Shown: positions 52,024 through 60,698 of the stretch, piece after piece | Position numbering within the stretch: the first letter of the stretch is position 1 | Layout: every line of letters starts with the position of its first letter | Source of the DNA: CAYUCJ01 sp049282265 | GTDB taxonomy: Bacteria; Desulfobacterota; DSM-4660; Desulfatiglandales; Desulfatiglandaceae | DNA: 64,000 nt | Direction of reading: 5' to 3' | Assembly: GCA_049282265.1 (NCBI GenBank) | Contig: JBAPTR010000003.1 | Span: 1 to 64,000 of the forward strand | Notes under the pieces: model-generated | Told to the model about the DNA's origin: nothing | What the model saw: only the letters and a program-made list of their open reading frames with translations | The model's database searches: none | Translations under genes and position numbers: made by a program

Positions 52024-52599
52024 GACATCCCCCCTTTTTTCTGACCATTATGACAGCCTGGACAGATTCTTTCAAGTCATTGTAGCCTGCCGGACTGCCA
52101 GCAAGATTTTGAGGATCCGACTAAATGAAGCTTGCCCTGACCAAAAGCCTAGTCTACAATGATAATCACGTTGTTCTCTGAGATGGAGGGGTCATAAAAA
52201 GCTGATTTATGCTGCAAACGGCAGCCTATGAGCAACGAAGTGGAGGAGAACCTGACATTCTTTTTCAGACGCTTTCTCATAGTGCACTTGGCAGCCAACC
52301 CCGACATGGACGGCCATCTGGGGTTTACGCCTCCAGAATCCTTGGCGCTCTCTAATGGCTGCCCTTAAACCCCAAATGGGCGTCCATCTCCACCGTGGTG
52401 CTTAGAAAGCGTCTGAAAAAGAATGTCAGGCTCTCCTCCTGAGCTCCAGTAATAAAACGATTTCCTTGGAATCTGATTTATGACACTTTGAGGCATCCTA
52501 TGAGAAAGGAACTTAATTAATACTATCAGTTTCTTGGAAGTCCCGAGGACCGGATTTTTTATGATTCCATCATTATTGGCTGTTACGAAAGGATACGCG
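52024..52599. other. Intergenic region carrying repeat copy A
   Basis: There is no gene in these 576 bases. They contain the long palindromic element (52214-52455) and, close to the next gene, AT-rich sequence (TTAATTAATACT, 52513-52524) that may be part of its promoter. Confidence 0.5.
52214..52455. repeat. Palindromic intergenic element, copy A (most complete)
   Basis: The outer 36-bp arms, 52242-52277 and 52404-52439, pair with a single mismatch (GGAGGAGAACCTGACATTCT.. with ..AGAATGTCAGGCTCTCC). The inner arms 52306-52327 and 52366-52387 pair as ATGGACG..CCAT.TGGGGTTTA with TAAACCCCA.ATGG.CGTCCAT. The whole 198 bp can fold into one long interrupted hairpin. Flanks recur in copy C (CAAACGGCAGCC.ATGAGCA; CTCCTCCTGAGCTC). 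There is no coding content, no transposase and no clear target duplication. Confidence 0.85.
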
Positions 52600-53469
52600 A
52601 TGGATCTATCAAAATTTTTGTCAAATACTGAAAAACCCATTTTGCTTGACGGCGCTATGGGCACCGAACTGGCTGAAGCCGGCCTGGAAATGGGTGGCCA
52701 AAACTGTATTACCCATCCGGATGGCGTGTTGGCCATTCACCGGGCATATGTTGCGTGCGGGGTGGATCTGATCATCACCAACACCCTGACCATGAACCGC
52801 ATCTACATCGAATCGCACAACCTGGATGTGGATGTGAGAGACGTGAACCTGGCAGGTGCCGGGCTCGCCGGGAAAGCCGTCCGCGAAGGTCAATATGTTC
52901 TGGGGGATATGGGTTCCACCGGAAAAATGATGGAGCCCTATGGAGATCTGGCAAGAAAAGAGGCCCTTAAAGCATTCCGGGAGCAGGCTAAGCTATTGGC
53001 CGAAGGCGGGGTGGACGGTCTGATCATTGAAACCATGTTCGATCTTCAGGAAGCCCGGTGTGCGCTTGAGGCCTGTAAATCGGTCACCGACCTCCCGGTC
53101 ATTGCCTCGATCTCATTTAATACGACTCAAAAGGGCGGACGGACCATCATGGGGAACTCCGCCCGGGACTGTGCTCAGGGTCTCGCCGAAGCAGGGGCCT
53201 CCGCCGTAGGGGCAAACTGTGGCGACCTCGATCCGTTCCAGATGGCTGGAATCGTCGCGATCATGCAGGAAGCCACATCCATTCCTGTCCTGGCGCAGCC
53301 CAACGCGGGCAAACCCAGGCTGGTCGAGAAACAAACGGTATTTGACATGTCTCCATCAGACTTTGCCGAAGGAGTATATCAGTGCTCACAAGCAGGCGCC
53401 CGGCTGGTGGGGGGGTGCTGTGGAACAACACCTGCCCACATCCTGGCCCTTGCAGACAGGTTAGCCTGA
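52600..53469 (+). CDS. Homocysteine S-methyltransferase family protein
   Basis: This 289-residue TIM-barrel protein belongs to the zinc-dependent methyltransferase family that includes MetH's homocysteine domain, MmuM and betaine-homocysteine methyltransferase. ILLDGAMGTELAEAGLEMGG opens the barrel, DLIITNTLTMNR follows, and the zinc ligands are the Cys in VGANCGD and the Cys pair in LVGGCCGTTPAHI. It lacks the cobalamin and folate domains of MetH, so methyl groups must come from a small donor or partner corrinoid protein. The start ATG 52600 follows AAAGGA; the longer frame to 52534 has no ribosome-binding site. Confidence 0.88.
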   Translation: MDLSKFLSNTEKPILLDGAMGTELAEAGLEMGGQNCITHPDGVLAIHRAYVACGVDLIITNTLTMNRIYIESHNLDVDVRDVNLAGAGLAGKAVREGQYVLGDMGSTGKMMEPYGDLARKEALKAFREQAKLLAEGGVDGLIIETMFDLQEARCALEACKSVTDLPVIASISFNTTQKGGRTIMGNSARDCAQGLAEAGASAVGANCGDLDPFQMAGIVAIMQEATSIPVLAQPNAGKPRLVEKQTVFDMSPSDFAEGVYQCSQAGARLVGGCCGTTPAHILALADRLA

Positions 53470-54396
53470 TATCACCAGTCCTCTTGTTCGTGTTGCCCGT
53501 GCAGGATGGGGAGTCCTGTTGGTCAGATAGACGCCGAAACACACGACCAGAGTACCAACGGCCAACGACAGGGTGATGGGTTCCCCCAGCATGAAAAAGG
53601 CGAGCAGCACCGCACTGATGGGTACGAAATTGATGAACTGACTGGCCTTTGTCGCACCGATGACTTTTATCCCTTCATAATACCAAACGAATCCCAGGAC
53701 CGTCCCGAAGAAACCCAGGTAGAAAATACTGAACCAGGCCGAAATCGAGTAGTGGGTGAAATCCGTGGCCATGCCTTCATAAAGGCCCGGAACAATCAGG
53801 AAAAGCGTCCCTGCCAGACAGGAGTAGGTGGCAACCACCAGGGGAGAAAGATCGGCCATGGCGGCCTTGCCGATAAGGGAATAGGCCGACCAGCAGAGGA
53901 CGCAGAGGAAAATATAGAAATCACCCGGCCCAAGGGCCCCGTTGAAGATGTCGCCGAGTTGGCCCCGTGAAATGACGATCATGGCGCCCATGATGGAGAT
54001 GATAATACCGGCCAGCTTGACAAGGCTCAACTTTTCCTTGAAAAACCAGCTTGCGAAAAGGGCGATGACCACCGGGTTGTTGGCGATGATGAGGGCGGCC
54101 CGACCTGCGGTTATGAGCTTGAGGCCCTTGAGGAAAAACACATTGTAGGCAAACACGCCCGTGGCACCCAGGAGCAGAATGGGGATAATCTGGCCCTTCT
54201 TGATGCCGGGGAGTCCATGGTTTTCTCTCCGGGTCATGGTCAGCAGAAACAGGCAAGCGATCACGAATCTGAAAAAAGCGGTCGAATAGGGCCCCACTTC
54301 CCGGACGACGACTCTCCCGGCGATAAAGGTCCCGCCCCAGAATACGGCTGTCAAAAAGAGTTTGAGATAAATAATCAGGCGCTGTTTCTTAGACAT
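53461..54396 (-). CDS. EamA/DMT family transporter
   Basis: This 311-residue membrane protein has ten segments in two EamA repeats. The first has LFLTAVFWGGTFIAGRVVVREVGP, YSTAFFRFVIACLFLL and AALIIANNPVVIALFASWFFKEKLS. The second has FYIFLCVLCWSAYSLIGKAAM, GFVWYYEGIKVIGATKASQFINFVPISAVLLAFFMLGEP. Members export amino acids or other metabolites. It lies 12 bp downstream of the oxidoreductase beta-gamma gene on the same strand, and its end overlaps the convergent methyltransferase by 9 bp. The substrate is unknown. Confidence 0.88.
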   Translation of the reverse strand: MSKKQRLIIYLKLFLTAVFWGGTFIAGRVVVREVGPYSTAFFRFVIACLFLLTMTRRENHGLPGIKKGQIIPILLLGATGVFAYNVFFLKGLKLITAGRAALIIANNPVVIALFASWFFKEKLSLVKLAGIIISIMGAMIVISRGQLGDIFNGALGPGDFYIFLCVLCWSAYSLIGKAAMADLSPLVVATYSCLAGTLFLIVPGLYEGMATDFTHYSISAWFSIFYLGFFGTVLGFVWYYEGIKVIGATKASQFINFVPISAVLLAFFMLGEPITLSLAVGTLVVCFGVYLTNRTPHPARATRTRGLVISG

Positions 54397-54408
54397 TCCT
54401 GCTCCGTT

Positions 54409-55710
54409 CTATCCACCAAGATATTCGACGCGATGGACCAGTTCCAGACTTGGGGCAAGGACGGGGTCCTTGAATTGGGCCCGCAGGGCCGATTCAAGCA
54501 TCTCCGGGGTGATGGCCCGCCCGAACCCGGCCAGAACTCCCAGAGAGGCCAGGGCCCTCTCAGGCAGCTTGATACCCTGTGCCTTGAAATCCACCGGGAT
54601 GGTCTGTCCATTCGTCCGGGGCAGAGTCAGGTCATGGGAATGAATCACCAAGGTTTCAGCATCGAGGTCGGCAAAAAGCGGGGATCGCCGGCCAACGCCC
54701 TCCTGGCCGACGGCAAGGATGGCGGCAGGCCTCTCGATTCCCGTATAACCGATCTCTTCCGGGGATAAGATCACCTCGCTGATGGAAGGGCCTCTCAGGA
54801 CCGTGATATTATACTCATTTTTCTGGGTCACCCTCAAACCCGCCGAAAGACCGGCCAGGCAGAGGATGTCCCCGGCGGTGATGATCCTCTGGCCGGCGTC
54901 GCCCAGGATGACCACGCCCTGCCTTCCCTCCCCTGGAGGAGCATGGGTTGCCTCCAGACTGACCGGCGGGGTGACGGGCCCCAGGGTTTTTGCCGTTTCC
55001 CTGTAGAGGGACCCGTATTCTGCTCGCCGGTTTTCTTCCACAGGACCCTCAAAGGGAGGCAGATGGGAAAGGTCTTCTTCGATCGTCCCGGGGCTGAGCT
55101 TGTTCTTCTTGGTATAGCGCCCCGTGCAGATACCCCAGATGTCTATCACGGAGAAGCCCTTGTGGCGAACGGCCCGTTCGATTTCCTTTGCCAGGTCTTT
55201 CCGGTAAGCGGAGCAACGCGTGACATAGGTCGCCCCGGCCGAGGCGGCCACCTTGCACACATCCAGGGGACGCTCCAATCGGTTCAGAAATCCCGAACCA
55301 ACCAAGGCATCGGGAGGTGTGGTGGCTGAAAACTGACCCCCGGTCATGCCGAAATTGAAATTGTTCAGGACGAGGAGTGTCAGGTCGAGATTCCGGCGGC
55401 ATGCGCTGAGAAAGTGGGCACCGCCGATGCCCATACCACCGTCCCCCATGGTCACGACGACGTTCAGGTCCGGGTATGCCAGTTTCAGACCGGTTGCATT
55501 GGTCAAAGCCCTTCCGTGAAGCCCGTGAAAGGCATGGGTATGGAAAAAGGTGTCGAATAGCCCGGAGCAGCCGATATCACTCACCATGGCGATCTCGGTG
55601 CCCTTGAGACCCATATTCTGGAAGGCCTTGTCCAGGATTCCGGCTATCCGGTCATGGGTGCAACCGGGACAGAAGACCGGCGGTCTCTCTTTATTGAGCA
55701 GGCTGGCCAT
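54409..55710 (-). CDS. 2-oxoacid:ferredoxin oxidoreductase, fused beta and gamma domains
   Basis: This 433-residue protein carries two subunit domains. Residues 1-250 are the thiamine-diphosphate beta domain: FCPGCTHDRIAGIL, VSDIGCSGLFDTFFHTHAFHGLHGRA, the TPP-binding GDGGMGIGGAHFLSACRRN and LNNFNFGMTGGQ. Residues about 265-433 are a gamma (KorC/VorC-like) domain (GVVILGDAGQRIITAGDILCLAGLSAGLRVTQ, SEVILSPEEIGYTG). In most relatives these are separate proteins. It overlaps the alpha gene by 20 bp. The enzyme would decarboxylate a 2-oxoacid to an acyl-CoA and reduce ferredoxin; the substrate (branched-chain, aryl or 2-oxoglutarate) is not fixed. Confidence 0.88.
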   Translation of the reverse strand: MASLLNKERPPVFCPGCTHDRIAGILDKAFQNMGLKGTEIAMVSDIGCSGLFDTFFHTHAFHGLHGRALTNATGLKLAYPDLNVVVTMGDGGMGIGGAHFLSACRRNLDLTLLVLNNFNFGMTGGQFSATTPPDALVGSGFLNRLERPLDVCKVAASAGATYVTRCSAYRKDLAKEIERAVRHKGFSVIDIWGICTGRYTKKNKLSPGTIEEDLSHLPPFEGPVEENRRAEYGSLYRETAKTLGPVTPPVSLEATHAPPGEGRQGVVILGDAGQRIITAGDILCLAGLSAGLRVTQKNEYNITVLRGPSISEVILSPEEIGYTGIERPAAILAVGQEGVGRRSPLFADLDAETLVIHSHDLTLPRTNGQTIPVDFKAQGIKLPERALASLGVLAGFGRAITPEMLESALRAQFKDPVLAPSLELVHRVEYLGG

Positions 55711-56827
55711 GGGTAAGCACCTCCTCGATCCGGTGTGGTGTGATCAGCCTGCCGTTCATCCCACCGCAAAAGTCGACCTGTTTCCCGGGCAGGACACGTC
55801 TGATCTCGCGGACATACTGTCCATCGTTCATCTCCAGCACGATAATCCTTTTGGCGCCCTCCGCCTTTTCCCTGATGAGGGCTTCCGGCACGGGCCAAAT
55901 GGTCTTGAGTACGAGGAGAGAAACCGGGCGGTCCGTACCCTTGCGGCGATCGTAGACATCCTTCGCTGCGCGGGCGGTAACGCCATAGGTGAGGATGAGG
56001 GTGTCTGCCGCCTTCTCCATGTATGCTTCATGATAGGAAAACCGGCCTATAGCGGAGAGGATCTTGTCCCTCAATCTCTCCTGGTTCCGGGCGATCCGGT
56101 CGGGATCCGTTGTGATGTAGCCGTCCGGGCCGTGGGTGGAAGAGGTCTGGCGCACGGGTATGAATGGGTTCCCGATGGGAAGGAAACCGGGCACCCGACT
56201 CCCGGACCGGACATCAAAGGGGAGGAATGCTTCGCCTGCAGGCGGCGTGGTGCGATCAATGATCTCCGGCCTCTCAATGGCATCCATGTCCAGGCCCTCC
56301 TTGGTCATACTCACCTCCTTGTTGGAGGCGAGGAATACCGGGCATCTGAATTCCTCGGCCAGGTTGAAGGCATGCATGGTGAGCAGAAAGCAGTCCTTTG
56401 TGTCGGAGGGGGCCAGCGCGATGACCGGGAGGCCCCCGCTGTTCCCCCACCGCATGAACTGGATGTCGCCGTCCGCCCCACGGGTGGCGGAGCCCGTGGA
56501 CGGCCCCAGCCTCTGGACCAGCGCGATCACAATGGGGATCTCGCTTCCGATGGCAAAGGAGAGGTGTTCGCTGTAGAGACTCAGGCCGGGACCCGACGTG
56601 GCGGTCATGACCTTGAGGCCGGCCATGGAGGCCCCCAGGCAGGAACCGATGGAGGCGATTTCGTCCTCCCCTTGGAGGCACACCCCGCCCACAGGGGGCA
56701 GGAGCCTGAGCATGGTGTTGAAGATGGTGGTTGCGGGGGTTATGGGGTACCCGGCAAAGAAACGACAGCCCGATTCAAAGGCACCCCAGGCAATCGCCTC
56801 ATTCCCTTCCATCAGTGCAAAACCCAT
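55691..56827 (-). CDS. 2-oxoacid:ferredoxin oxidoreductase, alpha subunit
   Basis: This 378-residue alpha subunit shows ALMEGNEAIAWGAFESGCRFFAGYPITPATTI, GEDEIASIGSCLGASMAGLKVMTATSGPGLSLYSE, RLGPSTGSATRGADGDIQFMRWG and LILTYGVTARAAKDV, all standard for the KorA/VorA pyrimidine-binding and domain-II regions. GGAGG precedes the start. It is first gene of a two-gene enzyme set. No delta (4Fe-4S ferredoxin) subunit is next to it, so it is more like KorAB or VorABC without VorD. It is probably used in amino-acid or organic-acid oxidation. Confidence 0.92.
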   Translation of the reverse strand: MGFALMEGNEAIAWGAFESGCRFFAGYPITPATTIFNTMLRLLPPVGGVCLQGEDEIASIGSCLGASMAGLKVMTATSGPGLSLYSEHLSFAIGSEIPIVIALVQRLGPSTGSATRGADGDIQFMRWGNSGGLPVIALAPSDTKDCFLLTMHAFNLAEEFRCPVFLASNKEVSMTKEGLDMDAIERPEIIDRTTPPAGEAFLPFDVRSGSRVPGFLPIGNPFIPVRQTSSTHGPDGYITTDPDRIARNQERLRDKILSAIGRFSYHEAYMEKAADTLILTYGVTARAAKDVYDRRKGTDRPVSLLVLKTIWPVPEALIREKAEGAKRIIVLEMNDGQYVREIRRVLPGKQVDFCGGMNGRLITPHRIEEVLTHGQPAQ

Positions 56828-56932
56828 CTATATGCCTCCGTTTTTGGCATTCTTGCCACTTGGCTCCTCACAAAAAAGCGGCCGGGAGTTCAGTTGGTCC
56901 GGGTAGAAATGCGGCTAAACAGGCGACCATTT

Positions 56933-57736
56933 TTATGCCGCCAGGAGAAGGCTGAAAAATTCGTCCCAGTCGCCGGCCCGGGGCACGTCCGCATCGGGCA
57001 TCTCTTCCTCTCCCACCGGAATCCCTGGGAGCATAGGAACCTTGTGATCCAGGGCCCAGGTAAACCAGACGGGACGGATACCCGCGTCCAGTGCGCCGTT
57101 CACATCGGCCTCGATATTGTCGCCCACGTAGAGGACACGCGTCCGGTCCACACCAAAATCCGCCACGAGTTTCTCAAACACCATGGCATGGGGCTTGCGA
57201 TAACCCAGTTCCCCCGAGATGAGCAGGACGTCAAAGAAGTGAGTAATTTCAAGGGCATCAACGAGTTTAACTGCCGCGGGTGCGTGGGTGAAATTGGAAA
57301 GCAGCCCCAGGCGGTAGGACCCCTTGAGCTCTTTCAGCATTTCGATCGTGCCGGGGATAAGACGGCAGTAGTCAAGAAAAGCAGAGAAATATGCATCGAG
57401 TGCCAGGGCGATTCTGGGGTCATCGGGTTCAAGGGGATGCCCCATTTCCCTGAGGGCTGCGCTCACCCAGAAGCGGTTGTGGGTCTCCCGGCCGTCTTCC
57501 TTCGTCTTTTCCAGGAAGTCCAGGGCACAACGGCGATAGGTCTTCTTGAAAGGGGTGTCTTCAAAGATGAGACCGCTTTTACGCAGGCTGTTGATCAGCC
57601 TTTCAACGGCCTCGCTCACGGCTTTCGGGTCTGCGGTTATGAGGGTATTGAAAAGGTCAAATCCGATGGCTTCTACGTTTTTCAAAAGACGTCTCCCTTG
57701 TATCTTCTTGACTGGAATCACGCGATCGTTTCCCAT
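56933..57736 (-). CDS. HAD family hydrolase
   Basis: This 267-residue HAD-IA hydrolase has motif I AIGFDLFNTLIT (nucleophile D; the usual second D is replaced by N in F-D-x-F-N-T, as in dehalogenase-like members), motif II YRLGLLSNFTHAPAA, motif III lysine in ELGYRKPHAMVFEKL and motif IV VLYVGDNIEADVNGALDAG. A helical cap is inserted after motif I. Substrates could be phosphosugars, nucleotides or other small phosphoesters. The start is not firmly fixed (ATG 57736 has only a poor ribosome-binding site). It lies upstream of the oxidoreductase genes with about 105 bp between. Confidence 0.88.
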   Translation of the reverse strand: MGNDRVIPVKKIQGRRLLKNVEAIGFDLFNTLITADPKAVSEAVERLINSLRKSGLIFEDTPFKKTYRRCALDFLEKTKEDGRETHNRFWVSAALREMGHPLEPDDPRIALALDAYFSAFLDYCRLIPGTIEMLKELKGSYRLGLLSNFTHAPAAVKLVDALEITHFFDVLLISGELGYRKPHAMVFEKLVADFGVDRTRVLYVGDNIEADVNGALDAGIRPVWFTWALDHKVPMLPGIPVGEEEMPDADVPRAGDWDEFFSLLLAA

Positions 57737-57909
57737 CCTGATTACCGCAGCGATCCGTGGTAAGTCAATGAAAATGGTGGTGGTCGCGAAATCAGGAAAT
57801 CCGCATCAAGAAGGAAATGCGTTGACATTCGAGCTCCCCGACCCTTATTCTACCACCTCGGCCGTGTTCATTTGGATGCGGTCAACGCGTTCCTGGAGGT
57901 GCACCCGAT

Positions 57910-59043
57910 TTGACCACAGTTTCCCTTGCCCGTTGCGAAAGCTATGAGGCCCGCCCGGTGGAGGCGGCCCTGCTTAAGGTGCTGGAACCCCTGGGAGGCA
58001 TCACCCAGTATGTAAGACCGGGAGACAGGGTCCTCATCAAACCCAATCTCCTTTCGGCCCGGTCCCCTGAAAAGCGGGTGACCACGGATCCCGCCATGGT
58101 TCGGGCTGTTGCAGTTATGGTCAAGGAAGCGGGAGGTCACCCATTCATAGGCGACAGCCCGGGGATCGAGCCTTTCAGACGCGTCATCGCAAAAACCGGC
58201 ATGGAGGACGTGGCCGGGGAACTTGGAACAGAACTGGTGGAACTCAGTCACCCCAGAAAGATCACCCTGGCGAAAGGGTCCCTGTTCCGTAGCCTCGAGA
58301 TCGCATCCCAGGCCCTGGATGCGGACGTGGTTATCAACCTGCCCAAACTGAAGACCCACACCCAGATGCTGATGACCCTCGGCGTCAAAAACCTGTTCGG
58401 GACTATCGTTGCCCAGCGAAAGACCGAGTGGCATTACATGACCGGCCTCAACCGGGACACCTTTGCCTCCCTGCTTCTCGCCATCTACCAGGCCGTGAAC
58501 CCGGCCCTGACCATATTGGACGGGGTGTGGGGCATGGATGGGAACGGTCCCGGTAACGGGAACCCCTGCCGGCTGAACCTGGTGGCAGCAGCACGGGACG
58601 CGGTGGCGCTTGATGCGACCATCTGTCACTTGCTGGGGATTACCCTGGAATCCTACCCCCTTTACAGGGTGGCCAGGGCCGAGGGTATCGGTGAAACCGA
58701 TACCCGACGGATCAGGTTGGAGGGAGATCCACCTGATTCGTTTGCGTTCCCAATATTCCGGATCCCGAAGCTGGACTCGCTCAGTGTCCTGCCCGGGTTT
58801 CTGGACGGGTTTTCCAAGCGCTACCTGGTTTCAAAGCCGGTCCAGGATTCGAAAATTTGCGCGGGATGCAAAGAATGCGTCCAGGCGTGTCCGGCGGAAG
58901 CCATTGCCTTGGAGGAAAGACATCTCCGTTTTGATTATGAAGCATGCATCAGGTGCTATTGCTGTCAGGAAATCTGCCCCCAGGGTGCCATCGGGTTCAA
59001 AAAGGGCCTCCTTCTGAAGATCCTGAACCGATTTAACAGATAG
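57910..59043 (+). CDS. DUF362 protein with C-terminal 2[4Fe-4S] ferredoxin domain
   Basis: This 377-residue protein starts at TTG 57910, supported by GGAGGT 9 bases upstream. Residues 1-300 are DUF362 (VLIKPNLLSARSPEKRVTTDPAMVRA, FIGDSPGI, VVINLPKLKTHTQMLMTLGVKNLFGTI). The C-terminus holds two [4Fe-4S] binding sets, ICAGCKECVQACPAEAI and ACIRCYCCQEICPQGAI. Such proteins are common in anaerobes and may take part in electron transfer or cofactor insertion, but the role is not established. The next gene is a separate outer-membrane factor 64 bp on. Confidence 0.88.
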   Translation: MTTVSLARCESYEARPVEAALLKVLEPLGGITQYVRPGDRVLIKPNLLSARSPEKRVTTDPAMVRAVAVMVKEAGGHPFIGDSPGIEPFRRVIAKTGMEDVAGELGTELVELSHPRKITLAKGSLFRSLEIASQALDADVVINLPKLKTHTQMLMTLGVKNLFGTIVAQRKTEWHYMTGLNRDTFASLLLAIYQAVNPALTILDGVWGMDGNGPGNGNPCRLNLVAAARDAVALDATICHLLGITLESYPLYRVARAEGIGETDTRRIRLEGDPPDSFAFPIFRIPKLDSLSVLPGFLDGFSKRYLVSKPVQDSKICAGCKECVQACPAEAIALEERHLRFDYEACIRCYCCQEICPQGAIGFKKGLLLKILNRFNR

Positions 59044-59106
59044 AACCTGCCATGACATTTCGGAAAAATACAATCATCACAAACTGTTGGAGAGATAGGA
59101 CTTAAG

Positions 59107-60585
59107 ATGAACTTCCTTGCCAGTGCGCATATAAAGCGCGTTTTTTGCAGGCTGCCTGCCGCGGTCGCGATCCTGACCTTGGCCGGATGTGCCGCCGTCG
59201 GCCCGGACTACAAACCCGTGAAACCCGATGCGCCTCCCACGTGGCACACGGAACTGCGAGGAGGACTGCGAGCGGTCCCGTTAAACCCCGAGACCCTGAG
59301 CCGCTGGTGGCGCACCCTTGATGATCCGGAACTCTCCAGTCTTGAGGAACGGGCAGTCAACGGAAATCTGAACCTGAAAGAAGCCCGTAGCAGGATTCGT
59401 GAAGCCCGGGCTCTCCGTGGGGAGAGCCGCGCGGGCCTCTTTCCTTCCCTGGATGCCGCCGGCTCTGCGACTAAGCGACGCAGCAGTGAAAACAGCGGGA
59501 TAGGCGGGGAAAGCAAACTCTATGCCGCCGGTTTTGACGCGGGCTGGGAACTGGACATCTTCGGAGGGGCGCGTCGTTCCGTGGAGGCGGCCCAGGCGAA
59601 CCTGGAGGCCGCCCAGGAGAATCTCCGTGATGTACTCGTGAGCCTGCTTGCCGAAGTGGCCTTGAACTATGTGGATGTCCGTACCAATCAGGCCAGACTC
59701 GCTGTAACCCGAGCGAACATCGGGGCCCAGCAGGAAACCTATGAGCTGAATCTTTCCCGCTATCAGGCGGGACTCATTGATGAACTGGCCGTGCAGCAAT
59801 CCCTATACAACCTTGAGCGCACCCGTTCCCAGATCCCGGCCCTTCAGACGGGCCTTGCCGCCGCTAAAAACCGAGTGGCGGTACTCCTGGGTGAAAGTCC
59901 CGGAGCGCTCGACGAGGAACTGGCCGAAACGCTTCCGCTCCCGACACTCCCGGTGACAGTGGCCGTCGGTGTGCCGGCCGAAACGTTGCGCAACCGTCCC
60001 GACATCCGGCGCGCCGAACGAAACCTGGCTGCCCAGACGGCCCGGATCGGCGTCGCCACTGCGGATCTCTATCCCAAATTCCGGTTGTTCGGGACCATCG
60101 GACTGGAATCCATCTCAAGCGGGGACCTCCTTGAATGGGCCAGCCGTACCTGGAGCATCGGCCCTAGTGTTTCATGGAAGGTTTTCGATGCCGGTGCAAT
60201 TCGCCAGAATATCCGGGTGCAGACCGCTCGCCAGGAGCAGGCCCTGATCCAATACCAATCCACGGTCCTCAAGGCCAAGGAAGAGGTGGAAAATGTCCTG
60301 GTGGCCTACGCCAAGGAACAGCTCCGGCAGGAGTCTCTTGCCAGGGCCACCGCAGCCGCCCGGCGTGCCGATCTGCTTGCACGTGACCGATACAAGGCGG
60401 GCCTGGCGGATTTCAGCAATGTCCTGGATGCCCAGAGATCGCTGCTCGCGTTCCAGGATGAACTCGCCCAGAGCAAGGGGTTGGTCACCACAAACCTGGT
60501 GCGCCTCTACAAGGCCCTTGGCGGCGGCTGGTCTTTCATTGAAACGGTCCCACACCCCGGAAAAAAGCAGGATGGAAAGGAGTGA
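59107..60585 (+). CDS. Outer-membrane factor lipoprotein (NodT/OprM family)
   Basis: This 492-residue TolC-like channel has a lipoprotein signal ending in LTLAGC (C28), then AAVGPDYKPVKP, the conserved front of NodT-family factors, and two OEP repeats (LEERAVNGNLNLKEARSRIREAR and ALIQYQSTVLKAKEEVENVLVAYAKEQ) that form the periplasmic alpha-barrel. ETLRNRPDIRRAERNLAAQTARIGVATADLYPKF is the family's central signature. It normally works with an RND pump and membrane-fusion protein, but neither is adjacent in this window; it may serve a remote pump. Confidence 0.9.
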   Translation: MNFLASAHIKRVFCRLPAAVAILTLAGCAAVGPDYKPVKPDAPPTWHTELRGGLRAVPLNPETLSRWWRTLDDPELSSLEERAVNGNLNLKEARSRIREARALRGESRAGLFPSLDAAGSATKRRSSENSGIGGESKLYAAGFDAGWELDIFGGARRSVEAAQANLEAAQENLRDVLVSLLAEVALNYVDVRTNQARLAVTRANIGAQQETYELNLSRYQAGLIDELAVQQSLYNLERTRSQIPALQTGLAAAKNRVAVLLGESPGALDEELAETLPLPTLPVTVAVGVPAETLRNRPDIRRAERNLAAQTARIGVATADLYPKFRLFGTIGLESISSGDLLEWASRTWSIGPSVSWKVFDAGAIRQNIRVQTARQEQALIQYQSTVLKAKEEVENVLVAYAKEQLRQESLARATAAARRADLLARDRYKAGLADFSNVLDAQRSLLAFQDELAQSKGLVTTNLVRLYKALGGGWSFIETVPHPGKKQDGKE

Positions 60586-60698
60586 ACAAACGAATTCCTG
60601 AACAAGACGACTCCCTGAAGCGGACTTTGGGCATGGATCACGTCGCCGGGCGGAAGAGGGGAAGGGAGGCATCAATGACATTGCTTCCAGCCATTCTC

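Noticed and set aside
55550..57763. 737-codon open frame antisense to the oxidoreductase and HAD genes
   Set aside because: It spans three real genes with strong family motifs on the other strand. Its own product is His/Gly/Pro-rich without domains, a shadow of high-GC codon usage.
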